From contig CM032124.1 in the NCBI GenBank assembly GCA_018894105.1, positions 4,015,501-4,079,500 of the forward strand: a stretch of DNA of 64,000 bases, read 5' to 3'. The notes below the pieces were generated by a model, which had not been told where the DNA came from, ran no database searches, and saw only the letters and a program-made list of their open reading frames with translations. Below are positions 12,633 through 24,165 of the stretch, in pieces. Both the position numbers and the translations under genes were made by a program. Origin of the DNA: Jacaranda mimosifolia (taxonomy: Eukaryota > Streptophyta > Magnoliopsida > Lamiales > Bignoniaceae). Position 1 is the stretch's first letter. Each line of letters begins with the position of its first letter.

Positions 12633-15600
12633 ATGGAAACTATTGGCTTTCGGTTCTCACACATCAATATTCTAAAGCTCGCTCAGAGACCAAGAAGATG
12701 GAACTATCATTCGGGCTTAGCTCTCATGCCAATTGCTACAGGCCCGCCGATCTTTCTTGAGCCTCAAAATTCGCCAAAACGTAAACACAATTTACCACTT
12801 TTGTTTGGTTCGAGGTGCTACTTTTTGCTTGATTATGCATCTTTTGGTCATCTCTCTGAAATGGGTTTGTGTTTTTCTTTTGTTGTTTGGTATTTGGTGT
12901 CACCTAGTGCAGGGGAGGCACGAGAATGCAATAGTTGAAGAAGAGTACGAAGTGAGGCAAATGAGAGATATGTCTGCTGCTAGAAAGAGATGGGAAGCTC
13001 TAGTAATTTTGTTTCTTCATTCTTTTTCTGGTAATTCTAGTCTACCATCTTTAAGAAATTGAGGAAGGGCTAAAGGAAAAAATAGCTTTGTTGCATTAAT
13101 ATTAAGTATGAAAATACACACAATAATGCCCGAAATTAGCAGTAATGATGGATGCCCACAAAGGTGTGAAGATGGTAAATGCATTGGTTCCTGCGTTGGC
13201 CTGTTTGGATTATCTGGAAAAGCTTGTAGCCTTAAGTGGCCGTGTTCTGGCATACAAATATTTGACAAGCAATTTGTCTTATAATATGCTAAATGAATAT
13301 GAAATTTCTGATTTAGAAAGATTTTAAGGCCTTGATTGAAGCCTTGGAGTGTGTGTGGAATAGAGACAATGTAGACTTCAGGATCTAACTTTAGAAATTT
13401 CTCTAGCGGAAGAAATGGATCTGCATTACATTCTTAGGCATCATATGTATGTCAATGGTCATAGAAGTTGTACTGCTAGGAAGCTGTTCATGTCATTATG
13501 AAATAAATAATGGAAATACGTTCAGCATCAATTCATAATTAAAAATATATATATATATATAGTTCTATAGAAACAAGGGAGGATTCCAATTGGTCTTTCT
13601 GAATTTTAATCCACAGTAGACAATACACCCCCTTAACAATAGCATTAATATTCGTTTTTACTTATTGGTGATCATAATTGGTTTCTTACCAACGTTATGG
13701 CACATTTATCAGATAATATTAAATAGAGACCAAGATATCAAGTCTAATTTATGAACCTTATTGTTTGCTGTAATTGTGTTTAGAAAGGGAAGGGACCCTA
13801 GAGGGGTGGACTTGGAGAAGTTTAAGGCTGACAGGATATCTTCCTCAGAGCGTCACATGGTCCACAATGTATTGTGGAGTCCATAATTGGAAGGCCTCAG
13901 TGGATGTTGAAAATTTCAGGAAATCTTTTTGGAGGCATCATAATGATAGTGTTGCTGTAGGCCTGGTATGCTATTTGTTTGTAGTTTTCCCCTTTTGAGA
14001 AACCTAGAAGTATTATGCCTTTGTTAGAGTATTGGCCTATTGATCGTCCAATCTTGTCACTCAAAGAAGATATACATGTTGCATGATGGGCTACTTTCCT
14101 TTATGATGTTTTGGGCTAGCTGTTTGAAGTACATTACAATTGAAGAAATTATTCTGTTGAGAACATGGATTTCTTTTTGTTATTACCTAGTAGCATGTAG
14201 CATTCCCGTACATGACTTCTTTGCATATAGAGTTCACTTCTTATGCAGCTGTACCTGGAGACAATTATGTGTTCATCTCCTTTTTGTTTTTCATGATAAG
14301 TTTGTAAATCTGTTCCTGTTAATAGACCGGTGGTGTTCTTTGCTGCATAGAAGAAGGCGTGAACTGATCTCTGTATGGCAATTTATGTTTTCTAATTTAG
14401 GTTAGGGATGGGAAAGTCAAAGTTCTAACTCCAAGGGAAGCTGGATATGCCATTCAACTCTCAAATAAAACCTTACTTGATGTTCGTCCCTCTACTGAGC
14501 GTAAAAAGCTTAGTAAACTTCCGTTATGGTTTTGTCTAACTCTAATTCGGCATTATTATTATTATTTTGTGCCATGGGAGAGGCAAATACAAATTTTACT
14601 TATTGGTATAGCATGTTGATTTTCCATTTTGTAAGCTCGATTGTTGTCATAAGATTTGGAACTCTTAATTCTATATGTGTCAGATATTGTAAGTTCTTTT
14701 CTATTTTTTATTACTTACTTGATCATATTACTAAAAATTTGTTACTTTGAACTTTCTACATAGCCCATAATTCTACTTTGTTTTCTTGGACCAAGGTTAA
14801 AGGGTTCATAGTGTCTTGCTCTTCCTCTTGAGAATATGCAAGATGCAGTGTATTTATTTTCTTCTTTTGATTTTTCTTTCTCGATTTATAATTTAGGTTT
14901 GGGGTTTTAACTTTTGTTTTGAAGGCATGGGTCAAAGGTTCTACATGGATTCCAATATTTGAAGTTAATGATAGATTGGATGCTGGTATTAGTGACAAAT
15001 GGGTGGGTTGGATTGGTTATGGGTTGGGTTCAAAATGGGTTGGGCTAAAAATGAGTTTATGTTTATGGGTTGAAAATGGGTTGGGTTGGATTTGGGTGGG
15101 TCCAATACAAAAAAAATATATATATATATATATAAACTTTTTGCTAAATACATTGTTATATTATTTTATTAAATTATAATCTTTTTAGCTTTATTTGACA
15201 TATGTTAATTAATTATTATTAAATCCTTGTTAATCATGTAAAATCAAATCAAATTATGTTAACATATAATTACTTATTATTTTATAATATTTATATTTTT
15301 TTCTTTTAATACAAAATAACAATCTTGCTCAATGAATAAAACATAATTATATAAAATATTTTAAATTTTTAGTACAAAATGTTTACATTGTACCCAACAA
15401 AATATTTACTACACTAGTCTTATTTGGTTTTTGTTTTTACTTTTTATATTTAGTCAATATTTGAAAAAAAAATGCTATTTTTTTTTTAATTTTTTCAATC
15501 TAGTTCATTATCGTTTATCACAACGATCAAATTCAAATTCGATTCGACATAAAAGTATTACTATCATTTAAAACAATTTAAATATGCATGTATCTTGAAA

Positions 15601-18600
15601 AATATGTCTTTTTAAGAATAAAAAATATAAATCTTTTAAATTTAAATTCTTATATCTACCTAAATTATTATTTTCAAATAAAATACTCAAAAATATTGAA
15701 ATATAATTAATTTTTTAATTTTTGAAAATATAATAACTGAAAATAAAAATAAAGTTGGAGCCCTTTCTTCATGTGGCGGGAAAGGAAATGAAATGGACGG
15801 CTGCAATCTGTCCTCTCACCTGTTACCACTACACAATAAATTTGTTGTGTTTACATATTAATATTTTGGTAGTTTGTAAAAATTATAAAAAGAAAAAAGA
15901 AAAATAATTTTTTATTTATTTTCATATTGCAAAGTTGAAAAAAAATTTGGGGGCTATAAAATTAACTGGCTAAAAATTTTTATAAAAAATTGGAGTTTAT
16001 AAACAGAATAATGATATAATCAATTTTTAGTTCATAATCTCAAGTAAAACGTTACTTGATTAATTCATTTGAATTAAATTAATAAATTAATATTTTAAAA
16101 TTAAATGAGGTGGAGAAATTGTAAAATATTAATCGGTGATATATAATTTATCTAATTTTTAATTCTTTATTTTTAAAGTGTTATAGAAATAAAAATAAAG
16201 TGGTGTATGATCTTGAGAGAATGAAAAAATGGAAGGATAATTTTGGAGCTGAAATTGGGTTGAATTATTTAGAAACCACATTCAACTCATTTACATTCAA
16301 AACCCATATTCAACCCACTAAAATCCAACCCAACCCGAACCAAATCAAATTATTTTAAACCCAACCCAACCCAAAGTAAATTGTGTTGGAACCATGGGTT
16401 GAGACCCAATTTGCCCCCCCTAGATGCTGGTACTCGTTCAAGGAAGGTCACGGAGTTTGTGCTGGGTACTGGAACATCAAGTTTTGTTTCCAACTTTGTG
16501 GAAGAACTTGTTTTTACGGTTTATTTATTTCAAGTATCACATTTTTGGATTATCAAAGTTACACTTATGCTCATATGGTGTTAAGAGTAAATGTGCTTTT
16601 GAAACTACTATTTTACTCACAATTTTGATTCTGGTTGCCTATAATTAATAGACCGACTTCAAAAGTTGTTTGCGATACCTTAATTCAATATAATATAAAT
16701 TTTATTTTACTTCCTTCTTTTAAATGTATGATGGGAAATACATTTGGAACAACAATGGAGAGAACAAATGCATATTCTCCTTAAAGATTTACTCCTTTTG
16801 ATATGGAAGTAGTATTCATAATCTGATACCACAAAGTGCATTAATACTCTATTACAGTTCGTCATTTTTTATGTACAGTTTTAAAGGTAGTAAAATACAT
16901 TTTTGCCTGCCCAATTTACATGTACTTAGTAACCAATGCTATTTTTTCTGCTATGTTCTTGCTAACTTCAAGGATGTATCAAAATGGTATATTTAAATCT
17001 GTGGAGTTTGCAGTGCAGAACTTGACATTTATATAGACTTTCCAAAGTATAGTTTTATGTGATTAAGTATACGAAGACGAAAAAGTAATTTCATCAATGT
17101 CATGTCACTAATTTGATGCCTTAAATGTCGGTTCTAGAAATTCTTTTGTAACATAGCTTTTTATTTACCTTGTATACTTTTGAAGTGATAGCTGACTAAT
17201 TTTATTTTTAGGAGGATGGTGGAGTGGCGTCCCTACATTATCCTACGACAAGTATGATACAATTAGTCCTTATTTTTCTCATTAGCATTACTTATTCAAT
17301 ACTTGTATTAAATATGAGTACTCTCCTATATATTTATTTTTTAACAGAAAATTCTTATCAAAAGTTGAGGAGAAATTCCCAAAAAACACAGATCTTATTG
17401 TGGTATGCCAGAAGGGCTTGAGGTGAGATTTTCCTTCAATTGATGAAATCCCACATATATAAGCTATAAAGTAAAACTGATCATCATTGTGTTTTATAAG
17501 TGAAGATAATTCTTTTGTTGATGATTCTATGCATCTTTGTTGATCATGTGTTTTTAGACATCTAAATTTCATTCTTTGCTAATTTTTTGAAGTGTTGAAT
17601 TCATTTTAGCTATGTTTTTCTTCCAAGGGAGTTCTTGAAAACAAATTAATGAAAGCTTTGTGCTAAATTGTATTAAAATTGAATTCTTTGTAATGCTTTC
17701 AAAGACTACTATTATACCCCAACTATATGTGCTTCTGGGTCTCTGTTGGATGTTAATGCATTTTACAACACATGACTTTTCAGCCATGAAAATTATCTTT
17801 AAAGCATTGTGATGTTACTATATATAGGACCAAGCGCTTACCAATATGCTAAAAGCTATACCTAATAGCAATTGTGTAAATCAAATGTTTAAGCCCATGT
17901 TTCAGCTGTGGAGATGCCATGAGGTCAGTTAAGGCCTCACATGTCAACAATTCCCTCCTGATCAATTGCTCCTCTTGGCAACTCTCATAATATGTGGGAC
18001 CAATTTCCTACCGCTATGCAAGAAGCTATAGCAAATTAGTGTGAGCTAAATTGTTAATGATATTCTTCTTCTAGCTGTGGTTTAGTTGCTTTTGTTCATT
18101 CCCAAGTCAAGTCAGACTTTGAACTCAGTTGAAATATAGGTTAGAGTATTTTGATGCACTAGGCTCCTAATTGGAGGTGATTTAACTCAGAGATTACTGT
18201 TAAGGTGATCTTACTATATGATCATCATCTTAAATATTGCATCTATTCAGTTTACTGTAATTTTTCAATATGATTCTTTTTAATATAAGCTAAATATATT
18301 GGGAGGAGATTTGATTTCATCAACTAGGACAAATATATCTGAATCTGGTAAGTTCTGCAAATAACTAATATATTATTGTTTTACTTCCAATCTTTTGTGC
18401 TACGTCATTTTATAATAAGGCAGATCCCTTGCAGCTTGTGAGCTATTGCATAATGCTGGTTATGAAAACCCTTTTTGGGTTGAAGGGGGCTTGGAGGTTG
18501 CTGAAGAAGAGGTAACGATTTTTTAATTTTTTCATTTTTTCCCCCCATTTCACTTTGTTTGTTCTTTGTGAAGGTGTTTTGATTTCTTAAGCGTACTTTT

Positions 18601-21600
18601 TTATGGGTTTAATTACACTTACCTTCCATTTGAAATAGCTAAATTACCAACCCTTCTCTTTTATATTTCTTTATCATAAAAAAAGCTCTCCTCTATGTTT
18701 GCCCTGTTAAAAAACCCAAAATAGAAATTTTGAATCAACGGATTTGTCCCTAACTCATAAAATTGAAAAAATAATTAAATTATTAGTTTATTTGTCCACT
18801 TTGCCTCTAGGTGTCTTGATAATGTTTATGTAGTTGTGAAGGGATGCATGTATAAATTTTTTGTAGTTGAGGTATTGTCTTTTTTATATATCCTTAATTA
18901 AATTTCATCCTTCCCAAAAATTATGAATATTTGAAATATAAATGTCAATTTCAGCCTCAATATACAAAGAGTATTTGGATTTTTGAATTAAGTTGTTATA
19001 ATAGAGTGAGTCTCAATTTTTATTATTTTGACTCAATTTAAAGAAATTCAATTATATAAAACTCTAAATCGGACAACTCTCTCCATTCATCCAACATTGT
19101 CCATACCTTCTCTCTCTCTCTCAATTTATCCTTCCCCTTCTTTCTTACCTTCCCCAAAATTTTCATTGTTGTTTCTTTCTAAATGTTGTACATCCCTCTG
19201 CTCCCATTCTTCTTCTTTGTGTTGTCTCCATCCATGAATCCTTCCTCTTTTTCCCATCATATTCTTTTGTCTTCGTCTGTACTCTCATCTCTCTCCCTCT
19301 TTCCCCCTCCTCTTCACTCACTCTCTTATCCACACCTTTTTCCCCCCGTCTATTACCTGACCTTTACTCTCACCGCCCTCTTCTTCCACGCTCTCCTTCA
19401 CCCTCATTCCTTGTCGGTGTCTTCCCTGTATTATCCAAAGTTATACTAATCAAGTTTGTGAAAAGTGTGATCATATGAATTTGGGAGCATCCTCAAGCTT
19501 AAAATGCCCTAAGAAGAAAAAGAAGTATGGCTATAGCCTTGTAGTCAAGTAGAGAGGAAACAATGGAGATTATGAGATCTAATGATACCCTTGAAAAGAC
19601 ACCAAAATTCAAGACTGAAAAATGAAAAAAATTAAGAACCAAAAAAAAAAAGGAGAGCACAAGAAAAAAATACATAAAAAAATTTAATTATTTTTATATG
19701 TAAAATTAAGTCAATATTATTTTTTAAAAGCTTTCTCTTTTTAATACTAATGATCTTTGCACGTGGGCCCCGCATATAAATAATTTTTTTGAGTGTAACG
19801 TATTTTTCTGTGCAAATCTTTTATTCAATATAATAGTTATCTAATCTTTTACATAATAATAAATTTTTTGTGTAATTAAGATGCAAATTAAAGGTTCTAT
19901 AAAATTCTGTAGTCAAGACACTATTAAAGCAAAAGATCAATATATAACAAAATGGCGTATTCTTTTAATATTGTAATAATAGGTAATGTAACTTTTTGCT
20001 TATCTTGGCTGCAATTTTACCTTCTAACAGAAAGACGAGAGAAGAACCTTAGAAACATCCTAGCTATCGTTGAAAGTGACCAATAATGGGGAGAGGGAGC
20101 GAGTTGGGGAAGGAATTATAGATAATAGGTAGGTGGAGAATGAGTGGGGAAAGGAGTAATGGTTAGTGGCGAGAATTAATCGTTAGTTATTTATATTATT
20201 TTAGGGTTATTTTAGGTTAATCATAATTTGGTATAAGTTATGACTGTATATAAACAACTATTTTGTGAGTATAATGGTGCTTTTCCTTTTATATGGTATA
20301 GATTTAATCCTCAACATAGAAAAAGTACTTGAAAAATTATTTCTCTTTGAAAAATGCAAGAATAGTAGTTAGTCTACTATATATTTGGAAGGGCAAAAGA
20401 ATTGCCACCGGCTAATTTTTTATCTAAAAATTAGTTTTTTAATTGAATACTTACATTTGTAAAATAGTGTTCTGTTACATCTCCTCTTTTATATATCTCG
20501 TTACATTTACATCCCTTTTAAGTTTCATATATTATCAAGGATAATTTAGTTAGCAAAGTATAAGGATAATTGAGTTAAGGGTAAAATAGCAAGTTCACTA
20601 AAAAAATTTTGGTAACGGCATCTTGCTTCGTCTAAAACCCCAATGGAAGAGGAAGTTTGATAAATGCGATAAGCTTAGAGGAGAGTTTTTTGTAATTGTG
20701 AAAGATGGAGGAAGGAGTTGATAATTTAACTATTTGAGCGACAAGGTAGTGCAATTAATTCGTTTTTTATTCTCTTTTTGTTCTTGTTCCTTAAATTATA
20801 CAATTTGTTTCTCACGCAGGATCTTGAAAGGGATTCCCCCCAGCCCTTTAAGCTTGTAGGAATTGGTGGGCTTTCAGAATTCCTTGGGTAACTTTTTATG
20901 TACACATTTTACTATACAAGTGATTGGGCTATGATCTTTTAATTAAATCTAGTAACTGAATTGCATCTTGAATAGATTATATGGCATCTTAAACTATTTA
21001 CTTCTGCGGGAGTTGAACATATGCTTGGTTTTTCCAAGGTTGTTTATTTATGAGCATACGGCTCTATAGCTATCTACAAATTTCTTTCGCCGGCAACAAA
21101 GTAATCTTTGTCTATTAATTTGATCCAAATCCTTCCTTGTCAAATCATCATCATTATTACGTTACAGATATTATTCTCTTACAATATGTCCATTAAATAT
21201 ACATTCTCCCAATCCTCTTGCATCTCTATCTTTGTTTTACTGACCAACTCTTCCTACTCTATTTAAATGCATGGCCAATTATGGCAAGAGAAATCTGTGT
21301 TGCTTGTCTTGATAAATTCGTCCTCTAAAATTTGCCATCCAATAACCTGGAAAACAGATTACAGAAAAATAGTGACCATTTTATATAATGATGTGCTTAC
21401 TTGTCCTATATTATGTTAGTTGGACTTGTCAACAGAGAGCTGCAGCTGCCAGAGAGGGTTGGGGCTACCGATTAGTTTTCTCGGCTGGTTTGGTAATTAA
21501 TTCTTGCCTTTCCCCATAATTGGTTTCTACTTCATGATCTTCAGCTTTTGCATTCAATGATGTGTCCATTTTAGGTTGGGCTCTTTCTTGTTGTGGATGC

Positions 21601-21658
21601 ATTATTTCTTGGGGCACAGCAAGTCGGCCGCTATATCCAGGAATTGAGATCTCACTAA
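12633..21658 (+). CDS. Rhodanese-like domain protein 11, chloroplastic; exon 4 split by a transposon
   Basis: Matches the plant STR11 sulfurtransferase-like family (Arabidopsis At4g24750 type), by memory. Modelled exons: 12633-12807, 12908-13002, 14401-14508, 14925-14985 plus 16424-16465, 17212-17251, 17348-17422, 18424-18511, 20820-20887, 21420-21492, 21575-21658. They join to 909 nt (302 codons), near family length. Landmarks: a basic N-terminus that could be a transit peptide; MRDMSAARKRWEAL; LTPREAGYAIQLSNKTLLDV; KGSTWIPIFEVNDRLDAG; GGWWSGVPTLSYD; the rhodanese loop VVCQKGLRS with the predicted catalytic Cys at residue 194; NAGYENPFWVEGGLE; KLVGIGGLSEFLG; REGWGYRLVFSA; a hydrophobic C-terminal segment VGLFLVVDALFLG; end YIQELRSH. 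The family's role is not well defined. Oddities: a 1,434-bp insertion in exon 4; CT in place of GT after exon 3; and an uncertain exon 1/2 junction, because 12814|GTGCTA is the better donor but gives the wrong frame. No other stops interrupt the exons. Functional state is unsure. Confidence 0.85.
13003..14400 (+). other. STR11 intron 2
   Basis: Donor CTA|GTAATT and acceptor TTTAG|GTTAGG keep the reading frame (EAL-VRDGKVKV). Several small ORFs here (around 13145, 13774 and 14040) are hydrophobic or random and have no recognisable homology. A (TA)n tract lies at about 13545-13561. Confidence 0.6.
14979..14988. repeat. Left copy of 10-bp target duplication GATGCTGGTA
   Basis: Coding sequence for Asp-Ala-Gly in exon 4. 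The identical 10 bp recurs at 16423-16432 on the far side of the inserted element. hAT elements usually make 8-bp duplications, so part of this match may be chance or belong to the element end. Confidence 0.85.
14989..16422. mobile_element. Non-autonomous hAT-like element inserted in an STR11 exon
   Basis: 1,434 bp between direct repeats of GATGCTGGTA. The left end reads TTAGTGACAAATGGGTGGG. The right end, in reverse complement, reads TAGGGGGGGCAAATTGGGT. These are imperfect terminal repeats of the TAGGGGTGGCAAA type common in plant hAT elements. The subterminal zones are packed with TGGGTTGGG on the left (15001-15110) and CCCAACCC on the right (16300-16380). There is no transposase ORF. Unspliced, reading through from exon 4 hits a stop at about 15177. 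The flanking sequence offers GT at 14986-14987 (left repeat) and AG at 16422-16423 behind a pyrimidine run (TTTGCCCCCCCT), which would excise the element in frame. Confidence 0.8.
18512..20819 (+). other. Long STR11 intron 7 with repeat-like content
   Basis: 2.3 kb between GAG|GTAACG and ACGCAG|GATCTT. Contains a C/T-rich block at about 19095-19430 (CTCTCTCTC, TTTCCCCC) giving spurious Ser/Leu-rich ORFs, and phrases like GGGTTTAATTACACTTACC (from about 18606) resembling the ends of the Mutator-like elements elsewhere in the window. I could not find a matching opposite terminus. Confidence 0.5.
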
Positions 21659-21724
21659 GTGGCATTGAACGGAACAGTAAATTGTTTGTAACTAGAGATG
21701 CAAAGATTTACACTGGAGGAACTG

Positions 21725-21730
21725 AATAAA
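21725..21730 (+). promoter_or_regulatory. Candidate polyadenylation signal of STR11
   Basis: AATAAA 67 bp after the stop codon TAA (21656-21658). Position and sequence fit a near-upstream element, but plant signals are loose. Confidence 0.45.
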
Positions 21731-22279
21731 TTTAAATCTAGAATATACATTCAAATGAATTCACCTCCATTTCTTTCAGTTTCTCTCCAATATTTATGTG
21801 ATATTTTTGCGATCAAGTACCGGTGATGGTGTTGCTGAAAAAATTGTGGAGTAAAACAGTACCAAAGTTCTTGCAGAAATATATTGGCTTGTAGGAGTTG
21901 GTGACGTGAGCAATATCTTGACATCTACGGTATGTTTGATTAAATTCATTTCTCTGTTCTGTCATTGTTGCATTCATTCGCATTTCTATCTAGTCATACT
22001 CATCATTGGTTCGAAAACAACTAAAACACTTTCTGCATAAACGTACAGTTATCATCTAAGCAAAGTTTTTGAGGATATAATTTCGCTGCATAAAATCTTC
22101 TGAAGCCTATTTTACCTCCTGTAAGCATAGATTATTACTCCGCGGATGCGAACATAACAAGAAGGTTTGTTGTATCAACTGCTGAAAATTGGAAATCTTT
22201 TATACTTTATTTCAAAAAAGCATTTCCATTGTTCGGGAAACTTACACATACAACTTCTTTGTCTTAGATTAGTTATGCA
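21731..22279. other. Convergent intergenic space between STR11 and the P450
   Basis: About 0.6 kb separates the stop codons of two convergent genes and must hold both 3' UTRs. No additional gene is visible. Confidence 0.5.
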
Positions 22280-24049
22280 TTAAAAATAACACTTGGTTGC
22301 AACAACAATAAGAGGATTTTTCTTTCCAATTGTAAGTCCGGGTTTTTCTGTCACATCCAAATCTTCTCCTCTTGCGCCATCAGGCAATGCCCAATCAAAC
22401 TTGAGCATGAGATTTGCGACCGTGTGCTCGATAGCAGCTGTAGCAAATCCAAGCCCTGGACAGATTCTCCGTCCAGCCCCAAATGGAATCAACTGGAAAT
22501 GGAATCCCTTGAAATCCATCGAAGAATTCAGAAATCTCTCCGGCATGAACTTGTCGGGCTCAGGCCAACAAATAGGGTCCCGACCAATAGCCCATGCATT
22601 AATCAGGATCATTGTTTCGGGTGGAATGTGATATCCCATTAAATTCACATATTCTCTGGCTGCGTGGAAATATATCGCAACTGGAGGGTGGCAACGAAAT
22701 GTTTCCTTGATCACGGCTTTCAGATAGTGCATCTTCTGCAAGTCATCATCCGTTATGTGCTGTTTTCCTTTCACAATCCCTCTTATTTCATCTTGCAGTT
22801 TTTTCATTACTTCAGGGTGCCTTATGATCTCTGTCATTACCCATTGTAGAGTCGTTGCTGAAGTTTCAGTTCCAGCTCCGAAAACATCCTGTTTTAATCA
22901 GGAAAAACATTCAATGACTTGTTTTGTGGAAAATAAGTTGACACTATCAACTAGTGTTTCATTTTCTAACATATTAAATGTATGTAGTCTATAATTCAAT
23001 GTGTTTTTAAGGAAATATCTAATACACTTTTTATGTATCCATGAAGTAGAATAGAAGATGAAATATCAATATTAGAAAAAAAGAATCTGAAGAAGGAGAA
23101 AACATGCAATGCACCACCAGACTTGTAGCCTTACCAAAATTACACCTTTGACAGCTATCAGGTCAAGGGAGACACCAGGATTATTACCCTTGTATATATC
23201 CAGCAATATATCTACAAAGCTTTCTTTGCTTTTATCATTTACCCCATCTCCACTTGAAGTCTCCGGGTGCCTGGTCAAGTGATCTTCAATAACTGCATCC
23301 AGGATTTCATCAATTTTTTTGGCACATCTGTCCAGTGCAGCATCAAAACCGTTCAACCAATTAATCCAACCAAGCCATGGAATGAATTCCCCCAGCGTGA
23401 ATTTGAACAACAATACCACAGATTCATCTATTGAATCCAGAAGTTTTTTTCCATGCCATGCTTCACTGTGCTTTTTCCCAAAAGCTGCACGAGAAATCAA
23501 ATCATTTGTCAGCGCCATAAACATACTGGTCAAGTTCACGGGCGTGGAGGATAAACAAGACTGTCTAATCTTTTCCACCAGGAGAGCTATTTCTTCTTCC
23601 CTGATGGAATCAAATGATTTCACCCTTGTGTTACTTAGTAGCTCATGGACGAATATGCTTCTTAATTTCCGCCATTGTTCACCATATGGCAAATTAATCA
23701 GGTCCTTCAAGTCGTAGAAAATTTTCTTGGGCGCACTTAGTACAGGCTTGCCCGCAAAGGAGAGATCATGAGTTCTCATTATCTCCTTGGCTATCTCTGC
23801 AGATGAAACTACCAGCGTCGGTTTTGAGCCAAAATGAAGAAGCATGAGCGGGCCATATTTCCTGGCTAAATGCCAGAGGGAGCGGTGAGGCAATTGGCCA
23901 AGCTGATGAAGGTTTCCTATGACAGGAAGTGTTGGCGGTGAGGGTGGTAAATTCTTGTTACCAGCTGAGTTCGGCCGTTTGTTGAAATACCAGGCAGAGA
24001 ATATAACTATAAGAGTTAAAAAAGGTGCATACAACTTAAATTCATCCAT
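22280..24049 (-). CDS. Cytochrome P450, CYP71 family (CYP71A-like), intact
   Basis: Predicted haem-thiolate monooxygenase anchored in the ER membrane, using NADPH-P450 reductase. Two exons, 24049-23135 and 22888-22280, with a phase-0 intron of 246 bp (donor TTTTG|GTAAGG, acceptor AAACAG|GATG), the usual position in CYP71 genes. The product is 507 aa, normal length. Motifs: N-terminal hydrophobic anchor (about residues 5-22); proline hinge [18 protein letters not shown]-helix oxygen-binding AGTETS (310-315); K-helix ExxR as ETFR (367-370); PERF (421-424); haem loop PFGAGRRICPG with the Cys ligand at 448. Exon 1 also opens a short readthrough into the intron (to 23072), which is spurious. CYP71 enzymes work in specialised metabolism (terpenoids, furanocoumarins, oximes, alkaloids); the substrate cannot be read from sequence. 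The two fragments at 24843 and 30316 are close relatives. Confidence 0.93.
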
Positions 24050-24088
24050 TGTCTAATAAAAATATGACAAGTTTTGCTTACTTGAACT

Positions 24089-24113
24089 TGTGTGTGTGTG
24101 TGTGTGTGTGTGT
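24089..24113 (-). repeat. (CA)n microsatellite in the P450 5' leader
   Basis: A 25-bp TG/GT run on the + strand, hence (CA)n in the sense direction, 40-64 bp upstream of the P450 ATG and downstream of the TATA box. It therefore probably lies in the 5' UTR. The 5' regions of the two P450 fragments lack it, so it arose or expanded in this copy. Confidence 0.8.
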
Positions 24114-24158
24114 AGGCTTTTAGAATGTTTGTTCCATCTCCTTGTTACAACGGGCATC

Positions 24159-24165
24159 TTATATA
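24159..24165 (-). promoter_or_regulatory. TATA box of the intact P450
   Basis: TATATAA on the minus strand, about 110 bp upstream of the start codon. The surrounding CATCTTATATA phrase is conserved upstream of the P450 fragment at 24843-25087 (25191-25201). Confidence 0.55.

Noticed and set aside
12733..13062. 109-codon ORF with hydrophobic middle
   Set aside because: Its end is real STR11 exon 2 coding sequence; the first half is exon 1 in the wrong frame plus intron.
14986..16423. Treating this stretch as an ordinary ancestral intron
   Set aside because: The exact 10-bp direct repeat at both edges, the hAT-type termini and the mirrored subterminal arrays fit insertion better. I keep the intron reading only as a consequence of the insertion.
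19028..19449. Ser/Leu-rich ORFs
   Set aside because: Low-complexity CT-rich intron DNA within STR11; no domain.
18606..20600. Mutator-like element inside STR11 intron 7
   Set aside because: The left phrase resembles a MULE end, but I found no matching right arm or 9-bp duplication.
22293..22849. Plus-strand ORFs opposite P450 exon 2
   Set aside because: Antisense shadows of a well-supported P450 exon.
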